Assembly (NCBI RefSeq): GCF_014651015.1
Contig: NZ_BMWB01000006.1
Location: forward strand, 62,001 to 126,000
DNA length: 64,000 nt
Direction of reading: 5' to 3'
Origin: Streptomyces xantholiticus
GTDB lineage: Bacteria > Actinomycetota > Actinomycetes > Streptomycetales > Streptomycetaceae
Numbering within the stretch: the stretch's first letter is position 1; each line of letters begins with the position of its first letter. The notes below the pieces were generated by a model. It ran no database searches, was not told the origin of the DNA, and saw only the letters and a list, made by a program, of their open reading frames with translations. A program made the translations under genes and the position numbers. Shown here one piece after another: positions 12,465-21,325 of this stretch.

Positions 12465-13286
12465 TCAGGCGCGCCGGTAGACGGGGTCGCGCTTCTCGGC
12501 GAAGGCGCGGGCGCCTTCCTTCGCGTCAGCGGTGTCGAAGACGGGCCACCCGCGCTTCAACTCGGCGGCGAGCCCGTCGGTCTCGGTCATCTCCGCCGTC
12601 TCGTACACCGACGCCTTGACCGCCTCGACGGCGAGCGGGCCGCAGCCGTTGATGCGTTCCGCGACGTCGAGTGCGGCGTCGAGTGCGGTGCCGTCGGGGA
12701 CGACGCGGCCGACGAGGCCGATGCGTTCGGCCTCGGCCGCGGTGTAGGGGCGCCCGGTGAGCAGCATCTCCAGGGCGTGGGTACGCGCGATCTGCCGCGG
12801 CAGGCGTACGGTCGAGCCGCCGATCGGGAAGAGGCCGCGGCGTACCTCGAAGAGTCCGAAGGTGGCGCTCTCGCCGGCGACCCTGATGTCGGTGCCCTGG
12901 AGGATCTCGGTCCCGCCGGCGACGCAGTACCCCTCGACGGCGGCGACGACCGGCTTTCTGGGGCGGTGGTGGCGGAGCATGGCCTTCCAGTGCAGGTCGG
13001 GGTCGGCCTTCATCCGGTCCCGGTACCGCTCGCCTGCCATGCCGGCGCCCGCGAGCGCCTTGAGATCCATGCCGGCGCAGAAGGAGCCGCCCGCTCCGGT
13101 GAGGACGACGGAGCGGACGGTGTCGTCGGCGTCGGCCGCGAGCCAGGCGTCGTACAGACCGACCAGCATCGCGATCGAGAGGGCGTTCTTGGCCTCCGGC
13201 CTGTTCAGCGTGACGATCAGGGTGGCGCCCTGGCGTGCCACAGTGAGGTGTTCGGTGCCCGTGCGGTGGTCGCTGCGATGGTCCAT
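12465..13286 (-). CDS. Enoyl-CoA hydratase, EchA19-like
   Basis: A 273-residue crotonase. The oxyanion-hole motifs are visible as GAGGSFCAGMDLKAL and GYCVAGGTEILQGTD, and FEVRRGLFPIGGSTVRLPRQ matches the substrate-loop region of EchA-type hydratases. It is the first gene of the leftward arm (crotonase, DUF35, two thiolases), 18 bases from the next gene, with GGGAGG before its ATG. It is divergent from the FadD19-like ligase, as I recall for EchA19 and FadD19 in M. tuberculosis. It would hydrate an unsaturated side-chain CoA ester. A KstR-type palindrome lies 24 bp upstream of the start codon. Confidence 0.9.
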   Translation of the reverse strand: MDHRSDHRTGTEHLTVARQGATLIVTLNRPEAKNALSIAMLVGLYDAWLAADADDTVRSVVLTGAGGSFCAGMDLKALAGAGMAGERYRDRMKADPDLHWKAMLRHHRPRKPVVAAVEGYCVAGGTEILQGTDIRVAGESATFGLFEVRRGLFPIGGSTVRLPRQIARTHALEMLLTGRPYTAAEAERIGLVGRVVPDGTALDAALDVAERINGCGPLAVEAVKASVYETAEMTETDGLAAELKRGWPVFDTADAKEGARAFAEKRDPVYRRA

Positions 13287-13309
13287 GGGGAACCTCCCGA
13301 TCCCAGACC

Positions 13310-13323
13310 TGGAACAGGTTGCA
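13310..13323. promoter_or_regulatory. KstR-type operator (TNNAACNNGTTNNA)
   Basis: TGGAACAGGTTGCA matches the published KstR consensus TNNAACNNGTTNNA at every fixed base. It sits between the EchA19-like gene and the divergent FadD19-like gene. A second match at 56580 shares the extension GTTGCAGTA, supporting a common regulator. KstR is the TetR-family repressor of upper sterol catabolism in actinobacteria; its gene is not in this window. Confidence 0.72.
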
Positions 13324-13350
13324 GTAGCCGGGCGAGCAGTTCAATAGTTT

Positions 13351-13367
13351 TCTGACAGTCAGTCAGA
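13351..13367. promoter_or_regulatory. Palindromic operator TCTGA-N7-TCAGA, copy 1
   Basis: TCTGACAGTCAGTCAGA is an inverted repeat with five-base arms and seven-base spacer, flanked by TTT on the left and TTT on the right. The same arms, spacing and T-rich flanks occur at 38465-38481 upstream of the nitronate monooxygenase gene. It looks like a second TetR-family site in the divergent fadD/echA promoter, 80 bp from the ligase start. Confidence 0.6.
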
Positions 13368-13446
13368 TTTCCTTGCCGCGGGCCCTTCCCAGTTGCGGCG
13401 ACCGGCGCTCTAATGACCGCCAGGTTCGCCGGGGTCAGGAGGAGCG

Positions 13447-15093
13447 GTGGAGTACAACCTTGCCGACCTGTTCGAATCCGTGGTCGACGTCGTGCCCGAC
13501 CGCGAGGCACTCGTGTACATCGACCATCCCGGCACCGGCGCGCAGCGCCGGCTCCGCTACGCGGAGCTCGACGCGGCGGCCAACCGGATCGCGCACCATC
13601 TGCTCGGGGCAGGCATCGGCCCCGGCGAGCACCTGGGGCTGCACCTCTACAACGGAATCGAGTATCTGCAGACCGTGCTGGGTTGTCTCAAGGCCCGGAT
13701 CGTGCCGGTGAACGTCAACTACCGGTACGTGGAGGACGAACTGGTCCACCTCTACCGCGACGCCGACCTCGCCGCACTCGTCTTCGACGCCGAGTTCACC
13801 GAGCGGGTCGCGGCGGTGCTGCCCCGCACCGAGAGGCTGCGGCACCTGGTACGCGTCGGTACACCGCCCGAGGGGGTGCTGCGCCTCGACGCGGTGGACT
13901 TCGCCGACGCCGAGGCGGCCGGCTCGCCGCGGCGGGGCTTCGCGCCGCGCTCGGCCGACGACCGGTTCATCATCTACACCGGAGGCACCACGGGCATGCC
14001 CAAGGGAGTGATGTGGCGTCAGGAGGACCTGTTCTTCGCCGGACTCGGCGGCGGTGCGCCGACGGGCGAGCCGGTCTCCCGGCCGGATGAGCTGGCCGAA
14101 CGGGTGGCCGCCGGCGGCGACGGGATCACCTTCTTCCCCACTCCCCCGCTGATGCACGGGACATCCACGCTCACGGCGTTCATCGGCTTCAACTTCGGCC
14201 AGCGGGTCGTGCTCCACCGCAAGTTCGTCCCGCACGAGGTGCTGCGCACCATCGAGCGGGAGAAGGTCACCAGTGTCTCGCTCGTCGGCGACGCGATGCT
14301 GCGGCCTCTGATCGACGCGCTCAAGGGGCCGCTGAAAGGCTGTGACCTGTCGGCCCTGTTCAGCGTCTCCAGTTCAGGGGCGATCATGTCGGACGTGGTA
14401 CGAAAGGAGTTCGGCGCCCTGGCTCCCGGCGTCCTGCTGCTGAACAACTTCGGCTCCTCCGAGTCCGGTTTCAACGGCACCGCGACCGACGACTCCGGCC
14501 CGGCCAGGGGCTTCCGGCTGCGGGTCAACGCCCGTACCACCGTGGTCGACCCGGCGACCTACGAACCGGTGAAACCGGGCAGGACCGGCCGGGTCGCGCA
14601 GCGCGGACACGTACCGCTCGGTTACTACAAGGACCCGGCGAAGTCCGCGGAGACGTTCTTCGAACGGGACGGCGAACGGTGGGTGCTGCTCGGCGACATG
14701 GCGACCGTCGACGAGGACGGCATTGTCACGGTCCTCGGCCGGGGCTCGCAGTGCATCAACACCGGCGGCGAGAAGGTCTACCCGGAGGAGGTCGAGCAGG
14801 CGCTCAAGGCGCATCCGGATGTGTACGACGCACTGGTGGCGGGCGTACCGGACCGCACCTGGGGCAACCAGGTGGCGGCCGTCGTCCAGCTGCGCAAGGG
14901 GGCCCCTGCGCCGAGCCTGGACGCGATCCGGTCGCACTGCCGCAGCCGGCTGGCGGGCTACAAGATCCCACGGCAGTTGGTGGTCGCCGAGGAGATCCGG
15001 CGCTCGCCGAGCGGCAAGGCGGACTACCGCTGGGCCCGGGCCGTCGCCTCGGAGGCGGCGGGCGCCGCAGGCCTGACGGAGAACCGCTGCTGA
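13447..15093 (+). CDS. Acyl-CoA synthetase, FadD19-like (steroid side chain)
   Basis: A 548-residue AMP-forming acyl-CoA ligase of the ANL superfamily. Visible motifs are the ATP loop FIIYTGGTTGMPKGVMW (residues about 174-190), the hinge GEKVYPEEVE, and the C-terminal lysine region SPSGKADYRWA. The sequence closely follows the FadD19 subfamily as I recall it (NVNYRYVEDELVHLYRDAD; GHPDV-like AHPDVYDALVAGVPD), which activates 3-oxo-4-cholesten-26-oate and C24-branched sterol acids. The start is a GTG at 13447 with AGGAGG just upstream. It is divergent from the EchA19-like gene and shares the KstR-type operator. The sterol substrate is inferred, not proven. Confidence 0.87.
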   Translation: MEYNLADLFESVVDVVPDREALVYIDHPGTGAQRRLRYAELDAAANRIAHHLLGAGIGPGEHLGLHLYNGIEYLQTVLGCLKARIVPVNVNYRYVEDELVHLYRDADLAALVFDAEFTERVAAVLPRTERLRHLVRVGTPPEGVLRLDAVDFADAEAAGSPRRGFAPRSADDRFIIYTGGTTGMPKGVMWRQEDLFFAGLGGGAPTGEPVSRPDELAERVAAGGDGITFFPTPPLMHGTSTLTAFIGFNFGQRVVLHRKFVPHEVLRTIEREKVTSVSLVGDAMLRPLIDALKGPLKGCDLSALFSVSSSGAIMSDVVRKEFGALAPGVLLLNNFGSSESGFNGTATDDSGPARGFRLRVNARTTVVDPATYEPVKPGRTGRVAQRGHVPLGYYKDPAKSAETFFERDGERWVLLGDMATVDEDGIVTVLGRGSQCINTGGEKVYPEEVEQALKAHPDVYDALVAGVPDRTWGNQVAAVVQLRKGAPAPSLDAIRSHCRSRLAGYKIPRQLVVAEEIRRSPSGKADYRWARAVASEAAGAAGLTENRC

Positions 15094-15112
15094 GCGGGCG
15101 GCCCCGGTGCTA

Positions 15113-15643
15113 TCAGTCTCCGTCGCCGGGCAGGATCCGTTCGCCGTTGAAGACACCGAGCCGCTCCTGGTACAGCTCGAGTGGTACGCCGTTGGGGTCA
15201 TGGATGTAGAGGCTGTCCTCGACCCCCCGGTCGGGGCCGACGTACTCCACGCCCGCCGCGTCCAGCGCCTCGCGGGCGGCACCGAACCGGCTCGCGTCGA
15301 CCGACAGGGCCATGTGCTGCACGCCGCCGATCGTCTCCGTCGCCGCCGGATGGTCGTGGCCGGGGAAGTCGAAGAACCCGAGCAGGTTGCCGTTGCCGAT
15401 GTCGAAGAAGAAGTGGGTGGAACCGCGGTAGTCCCGGTTCTCCACGATCTCCACCAACGGGAACCCGAGGAACTCCTGGTAGAAGCGGATGGTCTCCTCC
15501 ACGTCGCGGCAGATGAAGGCCACATGGTGGATACCGCGGGTGGTGGTCGCCGGCCGGTCATCGGGTGCGCGCAGATACTGGCGCCTGAGCTCCTCACGGC
15601 GGGCGCGCAGGGCTTCGAGTTCGGCTCCCTCTGGCTGGGGCAT
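15113..15643 (-). CDS. VOC-family (glyoxalase/extradiol dioxygenase-like) protein
   Basis: A 176-residue vicinal-oxygen-chelate protein with one full two-module fold from about residue 45: IHHVAFICRDVEETIRFYQEFLGF, THFFFDIGNGNLLGFFDFPG, then VQHMALSVD and YIHDPNGVPLELYQ. The metal ligands are probably the His of IHHVA, the His of VQHMA and the Glu of LELYQ. The ATG at 15643 is chosen because GAAGGAG lies just upstream; the longer frame from 15682 has none. It converges on the FadD19-like gene. The substrate is unknown; it may be a bystander of the sterol block or a hydroxylated-ring enzyme. Confidence 0.82.
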   Translation of the reverse strand: MPQPEGAELEALRARREELRRQYLRAPDDRPATTTRGIHHVAFICRDVEETIRFYQEFLGFPLVEIVENRDYRGSTHFFFDIGNGNLLGFFDFPGHDHPAATETIGGVQHMALSVDASRFGAAREALDAAGVEYVGPDRGVEDSLYIHDPNGVPLELYQERLGVFNGERILPGDGD

Positions 15644-15759
15644 CGCGGCTCCTTCACGAACAGTGTGTACGGGTTTCAACAACTGCCCCGCAACTTACGC
15701 GACGGACGGCACACACCGCTGCGACCTGCCCCGCGACACGGCGGCACGGCGCCCACCGG

Positions 15760-18700
15760 TCACGGCGCGGACAGCAGCGCCGCGACCGGAACGACGGGAT
15801 CCTTGTCCGGCACCTGTTCGGTGAGGCGGGCGAAGACGCGGTGCCATGCGTCGGCGTCGTCGCCGAGCCGGTCGCGCACCAGATCGGCGACCGCCGCCAA
15901 GGCCGTGTGCACCTCGGCGGGCGCGTCGGAACGGCGCTGGGCACCGTTGAGACAGCTCAGCACGACTGCAGCCGGCGCGGCTTCGTGTATCAGGTCCCGG
16001 CCGGTCAGCTGTCCTGTCGTCAGCAGATGGTCGATCAGGGTGTCCGTCGACTCGCGTGACCCCACGGGGGCCATGCCGTGCCGCACTCGGGCCACGGTCA
16101 GCTCTCGTCCCAGTGGCACGGTGCGCAGGGACGGCACAGGCAGGTGGACGGCGTTCCGCAGCCGGAAGTCGTGCGGGGCATCAGGACGCCGGACGATCTG
16201 GTCCCATTCGGGGATCGGCTCCGCACGGTGCTCGGCCTCGAGCGCGTCCCAGTCGAGAGCGCCCGGGCGGTTCGTGAGGATTGCCCGGGTGTCCCAGTGT
16301 CCCTTCACCCGGCGCAGCCGTTTCACCAGCCGTTCCGCCGACAACTCCCGCCGGGCGCGCGCAGCCAGGGGCGCGGCCGGGTCCGCGGCTGCGAGCGCCT
16401 TCTGACACAGCCGGGTCGCGGCCGCCCCCAGCAGTCCGCCCTCCGCGAGCGCCGCCAGCCGCTCCGGTCCGCCGTGACGGAGCAGGTTCAGGCAGCCCAC
16501 CAGTTGCTGTGCCAGATCGAGGCGCCTGCCCGACCTGGCGAACACGAGCTCGACGAGGTCCGGTTCCGCGGACTCCAGCCACAGGGGGCCGCCCGGCGGG
16601 ACGGCGAGCGGGTCGGCGCGCAGCTCGGCGACGAGGCGTGGTGCCAGGTCGCCCGGCCGGGCGACGATACGGCGCAAGAGCCCCACGTCGTGGGTGGTCC
16701 GCAGTACGGCCAGGTCGACATCGGGGTCGGCGAGGTCGAGCAGTCGGGCGGTGGCCTCGTCGTCGAGCCATCGTGACTGCTCGGAGAGGACCCGCAGCGC
16801 CGGCCGGTCGCCCAGTTGGAGCAGGTGCTCGAACGGTACGCGGGGCGTCGGCTTCGACCGCAGGAGGAACGCTGCGAGCATCCAGGGCCCGTCCGGGCCG
16901 AAGCGAGGCAGCACCGCGGCAAGAACCGGGGGGGCGGCGGCGCACAGCAAGGTGCCCAGGGGCCACTGCCACAGATGGTTGCCGCGGGCGAGCAGGGAGA
17001 GGGCGGCCTCCGGGGTGGGCGGTGCGACGGTCGCCGAGAAGGAGGAGGTGCCGACTCCCGCGCACAGCTCTCTCAACATGTCCGCGTCGTGCGAGCCGTC
17101 CTGGCGTGAACGGTCCAGCAGCTCGGGCCACGTGTCGGCGGCCCCCTCCGTGCGGTGGTCGCTTTGGCCGGCGGCCGCGCCGCGTGCGGCCGCGGCGAGC
17201 CGTAGCCAGGCGTCCGCGTCCGTTCCGAGTTCCCTTTCGAGGAACGCGGCGAGCGCCCGCCTCCAGGCCACGGGGAAGTGCAGGTCCTCCCAGCCGTACG
17301 GCAGGCGCAGCAGCCAGGCTGCCGGTAGGTGACGCAGCAGGTCGTCTGCCTGCACGATGCCGTTGCGGTACGCCCGTTCGGCGACACGGGCGACGGCCTC
17401 GGTGTTCGGTTCCTCCTCGATCCAGGACAGGACGTCCTGGCGGGTCGGCGCTGCGCAGCGATGGGCCGCGTACTCCAGCCCCTGGTCCATGCAGGCCTTC
17501 CACAGCCAGTCCGGGTGCTGCCATCCGGGCGCGTCCGCCCCGGCGTGGGCCGTCAGATGCCGCAGGACCGCCGGGTCCTGCGGCAGCGGGGCGGTGCCGG
17601 ACGGTGCGAGCGACAGCAGGAGGTCGACCGCGCCGAGTGCGGAGCGCCCGCAGGGCCCGACGGGCTTCGACGGTGCCGCGGGCCGGGCGGGCGTCCCGGT
17701 TGGTGCGCCGTCGGTGGCGAGGCCCCCGTCACCGTGCGCTTCGCGGTCGGTTGTGCGGTCGGTTCCGTGGTCCGTTCCCTGGCCGGTTCGGTGGTCCGTG
17801 CGCGCCGCCGCACCGCTGCCGGACGTCCTCGCGAACTCCCGGACAGCTTCGGACAGCGTGCCGGGATGCTCGGCCAGCACCTCCAGCAGCACCGCCCACG
17901 CGCCGGGCCGTCCCGCGATCCCGTCCTCGACGAGCGCCGCGAGCCCGTCGCGGGCTCGCCCGCCCTCCAGGCCGTGCTCCGTCAGGGCGTGCACGGCCTG
18001 CAGCGCGCGGGCCGCGGGCCGGGCGGTGGTGACCAGCTCGGCCGGGTCGAGGAGTCCCGCCCGCACCACGCCGACCGCCCACTCCGCGGCCGCGGCGTCC
18101 AACTGCTCGTCGGCCAGGCGCCGGGACGGCGGGGTGAGGTTTCCGGCGATGCGACCGCCTGCCCGCCACGGGGCGTTGAGCAGCGTGAGCCGGAAGTCGG
18201 CGCGCTCGACGTCCGTGGCGTCCTCGTGCCTGACCAGCTCCTCCGCCGCCTTCGGCATGAACGGGGCGCGCCGGTTGGCGGCGGCGAGCGCGCGGATGTC
18301 GTGCGTGTACGGCTCGTTGAGCAGATCGCGCAGGGTGCTCGTGCCACGGCTCGTGCTCAGCAGCCGTGGCAGCGCCGCGGGAACCTCGTACGGCTCGCCC
18401 TCGGCGCGCAGCCGGGCCGCCCCGTCCGGTTCCCCGAGGGCGGCGCCGACGTCGGTCCGGACGTCCGGGTGGACGTGCCGGGTGAAGAGCGGGTCGGCCA
18501 GGGCGGCGCGCACGGCGTCGCGGCCCCGGCACTCCCAGACGCGCAGCAGGGCGTACCGCTGGGCCACCTTGCGTGCGCCCCAGGCGAGGGCGAGGGCGGT
18601 CAGCTCCGGATCACCGCTGCCCAGCAGGGGCGCGGCGCGGCTGCGCGACCCTTCGCCGGTCGCCGAGAGCAGTTCCGCGCGCAGCCCTTCGTCCAGCGGC

Positions 18701-19524
18701 ACGCGGTGCAGTGCGCCGACGATGGTCCGCCGCAGGGACGGCGTGCAGCGCGGGTTGCGGTACACGGCGGCGTTCACCGTGGTGTCGTCGACGGCCACGA
18801 GTTCCTTGAGGACACGTGCGTCGATCCGGGGGTGGCGGGCGAGCGCGGCCCGTGCCCGACCGTCGCCGTGCCGAGTGACGGCGGCCGACAGTGAAGCACC
18901 CGGCAGGGAGCCCGCCGCCAGCAGCGTCTCCACCGTCCTGTCCGGCAGCTCGGTCAGCGCGGCAGCCGCGTGCTCCTTGGCCGCCTGCTCCAGCAGCAAC
19001 GCCAGCGTGTCGCAGACGGACTTCGGCGGCAGCAGCGCCCCGCCGTCGGCCGGTTCGGGGCACGCCGCGAGCAGGTCCGGCAACGTTTCCCGGGAGGTGG
19101 CAAGGGCGTCGTGCAGTCCGCGCCAGCGGGCCGGGGCGCCGCCGAGGTGGCGCTGCGTCAACTCGCTCAGAAGTGACGCCGTCGCGCTTCCGGGCCGCGG
19201 AATACCGTGCAGAAGCCGGGCGAGGGTGCGGGCGGGGCGCGCGCTCCGCACCAGCTCGGCGGTGAGGCTGTCGTCCAGCTCGCCGGCCGAGCGAGCGGCA
19301 TCGACCAATGGGGCGAGGCCCGTAGCTCTCCGGTCGGTGAGCGCGGCGCGCACCGCCGCGGCGGCGTCCCCCGGCGCAGCCGTGGCCGGCGACTCGGGCG
19401 CCTTCGACTCGGCGAGCCCCAGCCGTACCCGCACCCCGGCCAGTTCCTCGGCGGGCACGCCGTGGGTCAGCAACTCCACCATGTGGCGGCGCAGTCCGGC
19501 CGCATCCACATCGGCACGGGACAT
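15760..19524 (-). CDS. Giant helical-repeat hypothetical protein
   Basis: A protein of 1254 residues (ATG at 19524; a GTG three codons upstream is an alternative). No catalytic domain is recognised. It is almost entirely short amphipathic helices, Leu/Ala/Arg-rich with repeated patterns such as LARHPRIDARVLKELV and RNPRCTPSLRRTIVG, suggesting an alpha-solenoid of HEAT or LRV type. About residue 580-615 there is a low-complexity linker of imperfect TDHGTD/TDHRTG units followed by a Gly/Thr/Pro stretch, separating two solenoid halves. There is no signal peptide or membrane segment. Such large solenoids in Streptomyces are usually unannotated; a scaffolding role is only a guess. It is transcribed alone, and gene debris lies upstream. 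Confidence 0.8.
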   Translation of the reverse strand: MSRADVDAAGLRRHMVELLTHGVPAEELAGVRVRLGLAESKAPESPATAAPGDAAAAVRAALTDRRATGLAPLVDAARSAGELDDSLTAELVRSARPARTLARLLHGIPRPGSATASLLSELTQRHLGGAPARWRGLHDALATSRETLPDLLAACPEPADGGALLPPKSVCDTLALLLEQAAKEHAAAALTELPDRTVETLLAAGSLPGASLSAAVTRHGDGRARAALARHPRIDARVLKELVAVDDTTVNAAVYRNPRCTPSLRRTIVGALHRVPLDEGLRAELLSATGEGSRSRAAPLLGSGDPELTALALAWGARKVAQRYALLRVWECRGRDAVRAALADPLFTRHVHPDVRTDVGAALGEPDGAARLRAEGEPYEVPAALPRLLSTSRGTSTLRDLLNEPYTHDIRALAAANRRAPFMPKAAEELVRHEDATDVERADFRLTLLNAPWRAGGRIAGNLTPPSRRLADEQLDAAAAEWAVGVVRAGLLDPAELVTTARPAARALQAVHALTEHGLEGGRARDGLAALVEDGIAGRPGAWAVLLEVLAEHPGTLSEAVREFARTSGSGAAARTDHRTGQGTDHGTDRTTDREAHGDGGLATDGAPTGTPARPAAPSKPVGPCGRSALGAVDLLLSLAPSGTAPLPQDPAVLRHLTAHAGADAPGWQHPDWLWKACMDQGLEYAAHRCAAPTRQDVLSWIEEEPNTEAVARVAERAYRNGIVQADDLLRHLPAAWLLRLPYGWEDLHFPVAWRRALAAFLERELGTDADAWLRLAAAARGAAAGQSDHRTEGAADTWPELLDRSRQDGSHDADMLRELCAGVGTSSFSATVAPPTPEAALSLLARGNHLWQWPLGTLLCAAAPPVLAAVLPRFGPDGPWMLAAFLLRSKPTPRVPFEHLLQLGDRPALRVLSEQSRWLDDEATARLLDLADPDVDLAVLRTTHDVGLLRRIVARPGDLAPRLVAELRADPLAVPPGGPLWLESAEPDLVELVFARSGRRLDLAQQLVGCLNLLRHGGPERLAALAEGGLLGAAATRLCQKALAAADPAAPLAARARRELSAERLVKRLRRVKGHWDTRAILTNRPGALDWDALEAEHRAEPIPEWDQIVRRPDAPHDFRLRNAVHLPVPSLRTVPLGRELTVARVRHGMAPVGSRESTDTLIDHLLTTGQLTGRDLIHEAAPAAVVLSCLNGAQRRSDAPAEVHTALAAVADLVRDRLGDDADAWHRVFARLTEQVPDKDPVVPVAALLSAP

Positions 19525-19640
19525 CCGCCCCACCCCCGTTCGATCATGTGTCGGACGTCGGAGAACATCTCAGCACGCACCACTGACAACGGGTTCGGAC
19601 AGCCGCTGGCCAGGCCGCCCCCGCGGACCCGTCGAACAGG

Positions 19641-19790
19641 TCAACCGCCCTGCAGACCCCGGGACTTCAGTGCCGCGAAGAACTCCTGCGGCCTGCTCTC
19701 GGGGACGAGGTGGCCGGCGTCGATCCTGACCAGCCGGCCGGCGGGTGTACGGCCGGCCGGCGCGGCGAGCCGGTCCTGCGGAGTGTGGCT
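19641..19790 (-). pseudogene. C-terminal fragment of an alpha/beta hydrolase
   Basis: Only the last 45 or so codons of an alpha/beta hydrolase remain, reading PAGRLVRIDAGHLVPESRPQEFFAAL. This includes the catalytic-histidine motif GH and the cap after it. Upstream sequence in the same frame (201 codons to 20246) does not resemble the rest of a hydrolase, so the fold is truncated. It is a relic in the debris zone between the giant protein and the DUF6233 operon. Confidence 0.6.
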
Positions 19791-20264
19791 GGCCGGGCCG
19801 CCACCACGAGGGTCGGCCGTGGCCACCGGCGGTGGCAACTGCCTTACGCCCCTGGCGCAGGCGGAAAGCCCTTCCTCCCCTGCCTTGACGGACGCCGGAA
19901 CGGGCTGAATAACTGGCCCCGAAACAGAACGACCGAATGATCGGTCGCCCGCTTCGGGACGGGAGTACTGCGGCCAGGTCCCTGGGGCCGCTTCATCGCC
20001 GCGTACGCCGGAGCGGGATGACGGAGCAGTCGGTGATGGCGGGCGCGACGCCGACCGGCACGAGGCCTGCGGCCCACGCGTTACGCAGATCCCGGCGAGG
20101 ACGCTCACCGCGGCAGCGACGGTTTCCCAGGCGGTTGTGCGAGTGCGGGTCATGGTGTCGAGCTCCTGGCGGCTGGTCGTCCAATGGAGCTCGAGACGCG
20201 AGCCATCGGGTGCGCCGGTCGCCGGTAGCGGCGCATCGGCGTGCACCCGGTCCCGGGTGGCACT

Positions 20265-20400
20265 CTCCGGCGCAGGGCTTCGAGATCGTGGCGCTCGATG
20301 CCCTTGCCGACGCCGAGCTCGGCGGCAATGAACCGGGCGCTTTTGCCCTGGTCAGCAAGGGCCGCCCTGACGCACTGGCCGTCCGCGCCGAGGCGACCGG
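20265..20400 (-). pseudogene. Helix-turn-helix gene fragment
   Basis: In one leftward frame with strong GC3 codons there is RAALADQGKSARFIAAELGV followed by GKGIERHDLEALRRR, a typical helix-turn-helix of the kind found in mobile-element regulators and transfer proteins. No start and no complete domain surround it. Together with the hydrolase fragment it fills most of the otherwise gene-free interval 19534-20647. I cannot name the parent gene. Confidence 0.4.
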
Positions 20401-20647
20401 CGAGCAGCGGGCGGCCGCGGCCCAGGGGATCGCGGCGGCCGTGAGGGACGGGGTCGTGAGCCCGAGGGTGCTGTCACTCGCGGGACAGGCATCGAGGTCG
20501 CCTGCGATCAACCGCCGCAGAAAGCCGACGATGCCACACGGGTGGGGAGCCAGGGTGACACCACACTGTGCCGCAGCACGGCCACGGGCCGAGGGACCCC
20601 GCGCCCCACTGACACCATCATGGGCTACGCGGCATAGAATCGAACAT

Positions 20648-20986
20648 GTGTCCGAACTCTTGCCGCCCGACCTGCCTCGCCTGCGTGTGATCGAGACGTA
20701 CCTGCGCCTGCTGCTCGAGCTGGTACGGGAGGCGATCACGACTGCCGAGCGGCGGGAGCAGGAGAAGGCTCACGGCGCGGTGCACCGGCCGTCGACGCCG
20801 GACTGGGTGCTGGAAACCGGTATCGGCAGCGGAAGCGGCGCCGTGTACGTGCATGTCGGCGGCTGCCACATGGCCGGGAAGCGGGTGAAACCGGTCGCAC
20901 GGGACGTCGCCGCTCGGGCGATCGCGGCCGGTGTGGAGGCGTGCTCGCACTGCCGGCCCGACACCGAGCTGGGGATCTTGGACTAG
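20648..20986 (+). CDS. DUF6233 family protein
   Basis: A 112-residue protein recognisable by its conserved layout: LLPPDLPRLRVIETYLRLLL, a charged helix (VREAITTAERREQE), PDWVLETGIGSGSG, then VYVHVGGCHMAGKRVKPV and the terminal CSHCRPDTELGILD. The conserved Cys and His residues (GGCHMAGKR, CSHCRPD) suggest metal binding, but the function is unknown. The start is a GTG at 20648, where family N-termini begin. It heads a three-gene set with the two small genes at 20990 and 21322. Confidence 0.88.
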   Translation: MSELLPPDLPRLRVIETYLRLLLELVREAITTAERREQEKAHGAVHRPSTPDWVLETGIGSGSGAVYVHVGGCHMAGKRVKPVARDVAARAIAAGVEACSHCRPDTELGILD

Positions 20987-20989
20987 GAC

Positions 20990-21325
20990 ATGCGCGGCGT
21001 GATCGCTGTGGACCGGCGGCGGCAATCGGCAGACGTCCGGCGACCAGAGCGGTGCATCCTCGCCGGGTTCTTCAACCTCGAGCCGCGAGCCGTGGCACGC
21101 GCGGACGTCGACTTTCGGGAGCGACCGGACCCGGAGGTTGTCGCAGCAACCGTCGTCTTCGCGTTCGGCTCCGCCTGCTCGGATCACGACCTGATGGTGT
21201 TCCTCGAGGCAGCGGGGCTTCCGGCCCCGGACCCGATCATCGGCGACCCGGCGTGGGTGAAGTGGCGCTGCGGCCGGGCGGCCGGCGTGCCGGCCTGCGG
21301 CGCGGCGCGCACGATGGATGAGTGA
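20990..21325 (+). CDS. Small protein, diverged tandem copy of the next gene
   Basis: A 111-residue frame beginning three bases after the DUF6233 stop. Its last 55 residues (SDHDLMVFLEAAG, GDPAWVKWRCGRA) are a clear copy of the downstream 74-residue protein (SDHDLVVFLEAAG, DDPTWVEWRGGRA), whereas its first 55 residues show no match to the downstream N-terminus. The simplest reading is a tandem duplication in which this copy lost its reading frame upstream and now has an unrelated N-terminus and a short C-terminal extension (GVPACGAARTMDE). It overlaps the next start by GTGA. Function unknown. Confidence 0.55.
   Translation: MRGVIAVDRRRQSADVRRPERCILAGFFNLEPRAVARADVDFRERPDPEVVAATVVFAFGSACSDHDLMVFLEAAGLPAPDPIIGDPAWVKWRCGRAAGVPACGAARTMDE

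Noticed and set aside
17357..19729. A 790-codon rightward open frame
   Set aside because: Antisense shadow of the giant helical protein; Ser/Arg/Pro-rich and without recognisable motifs.
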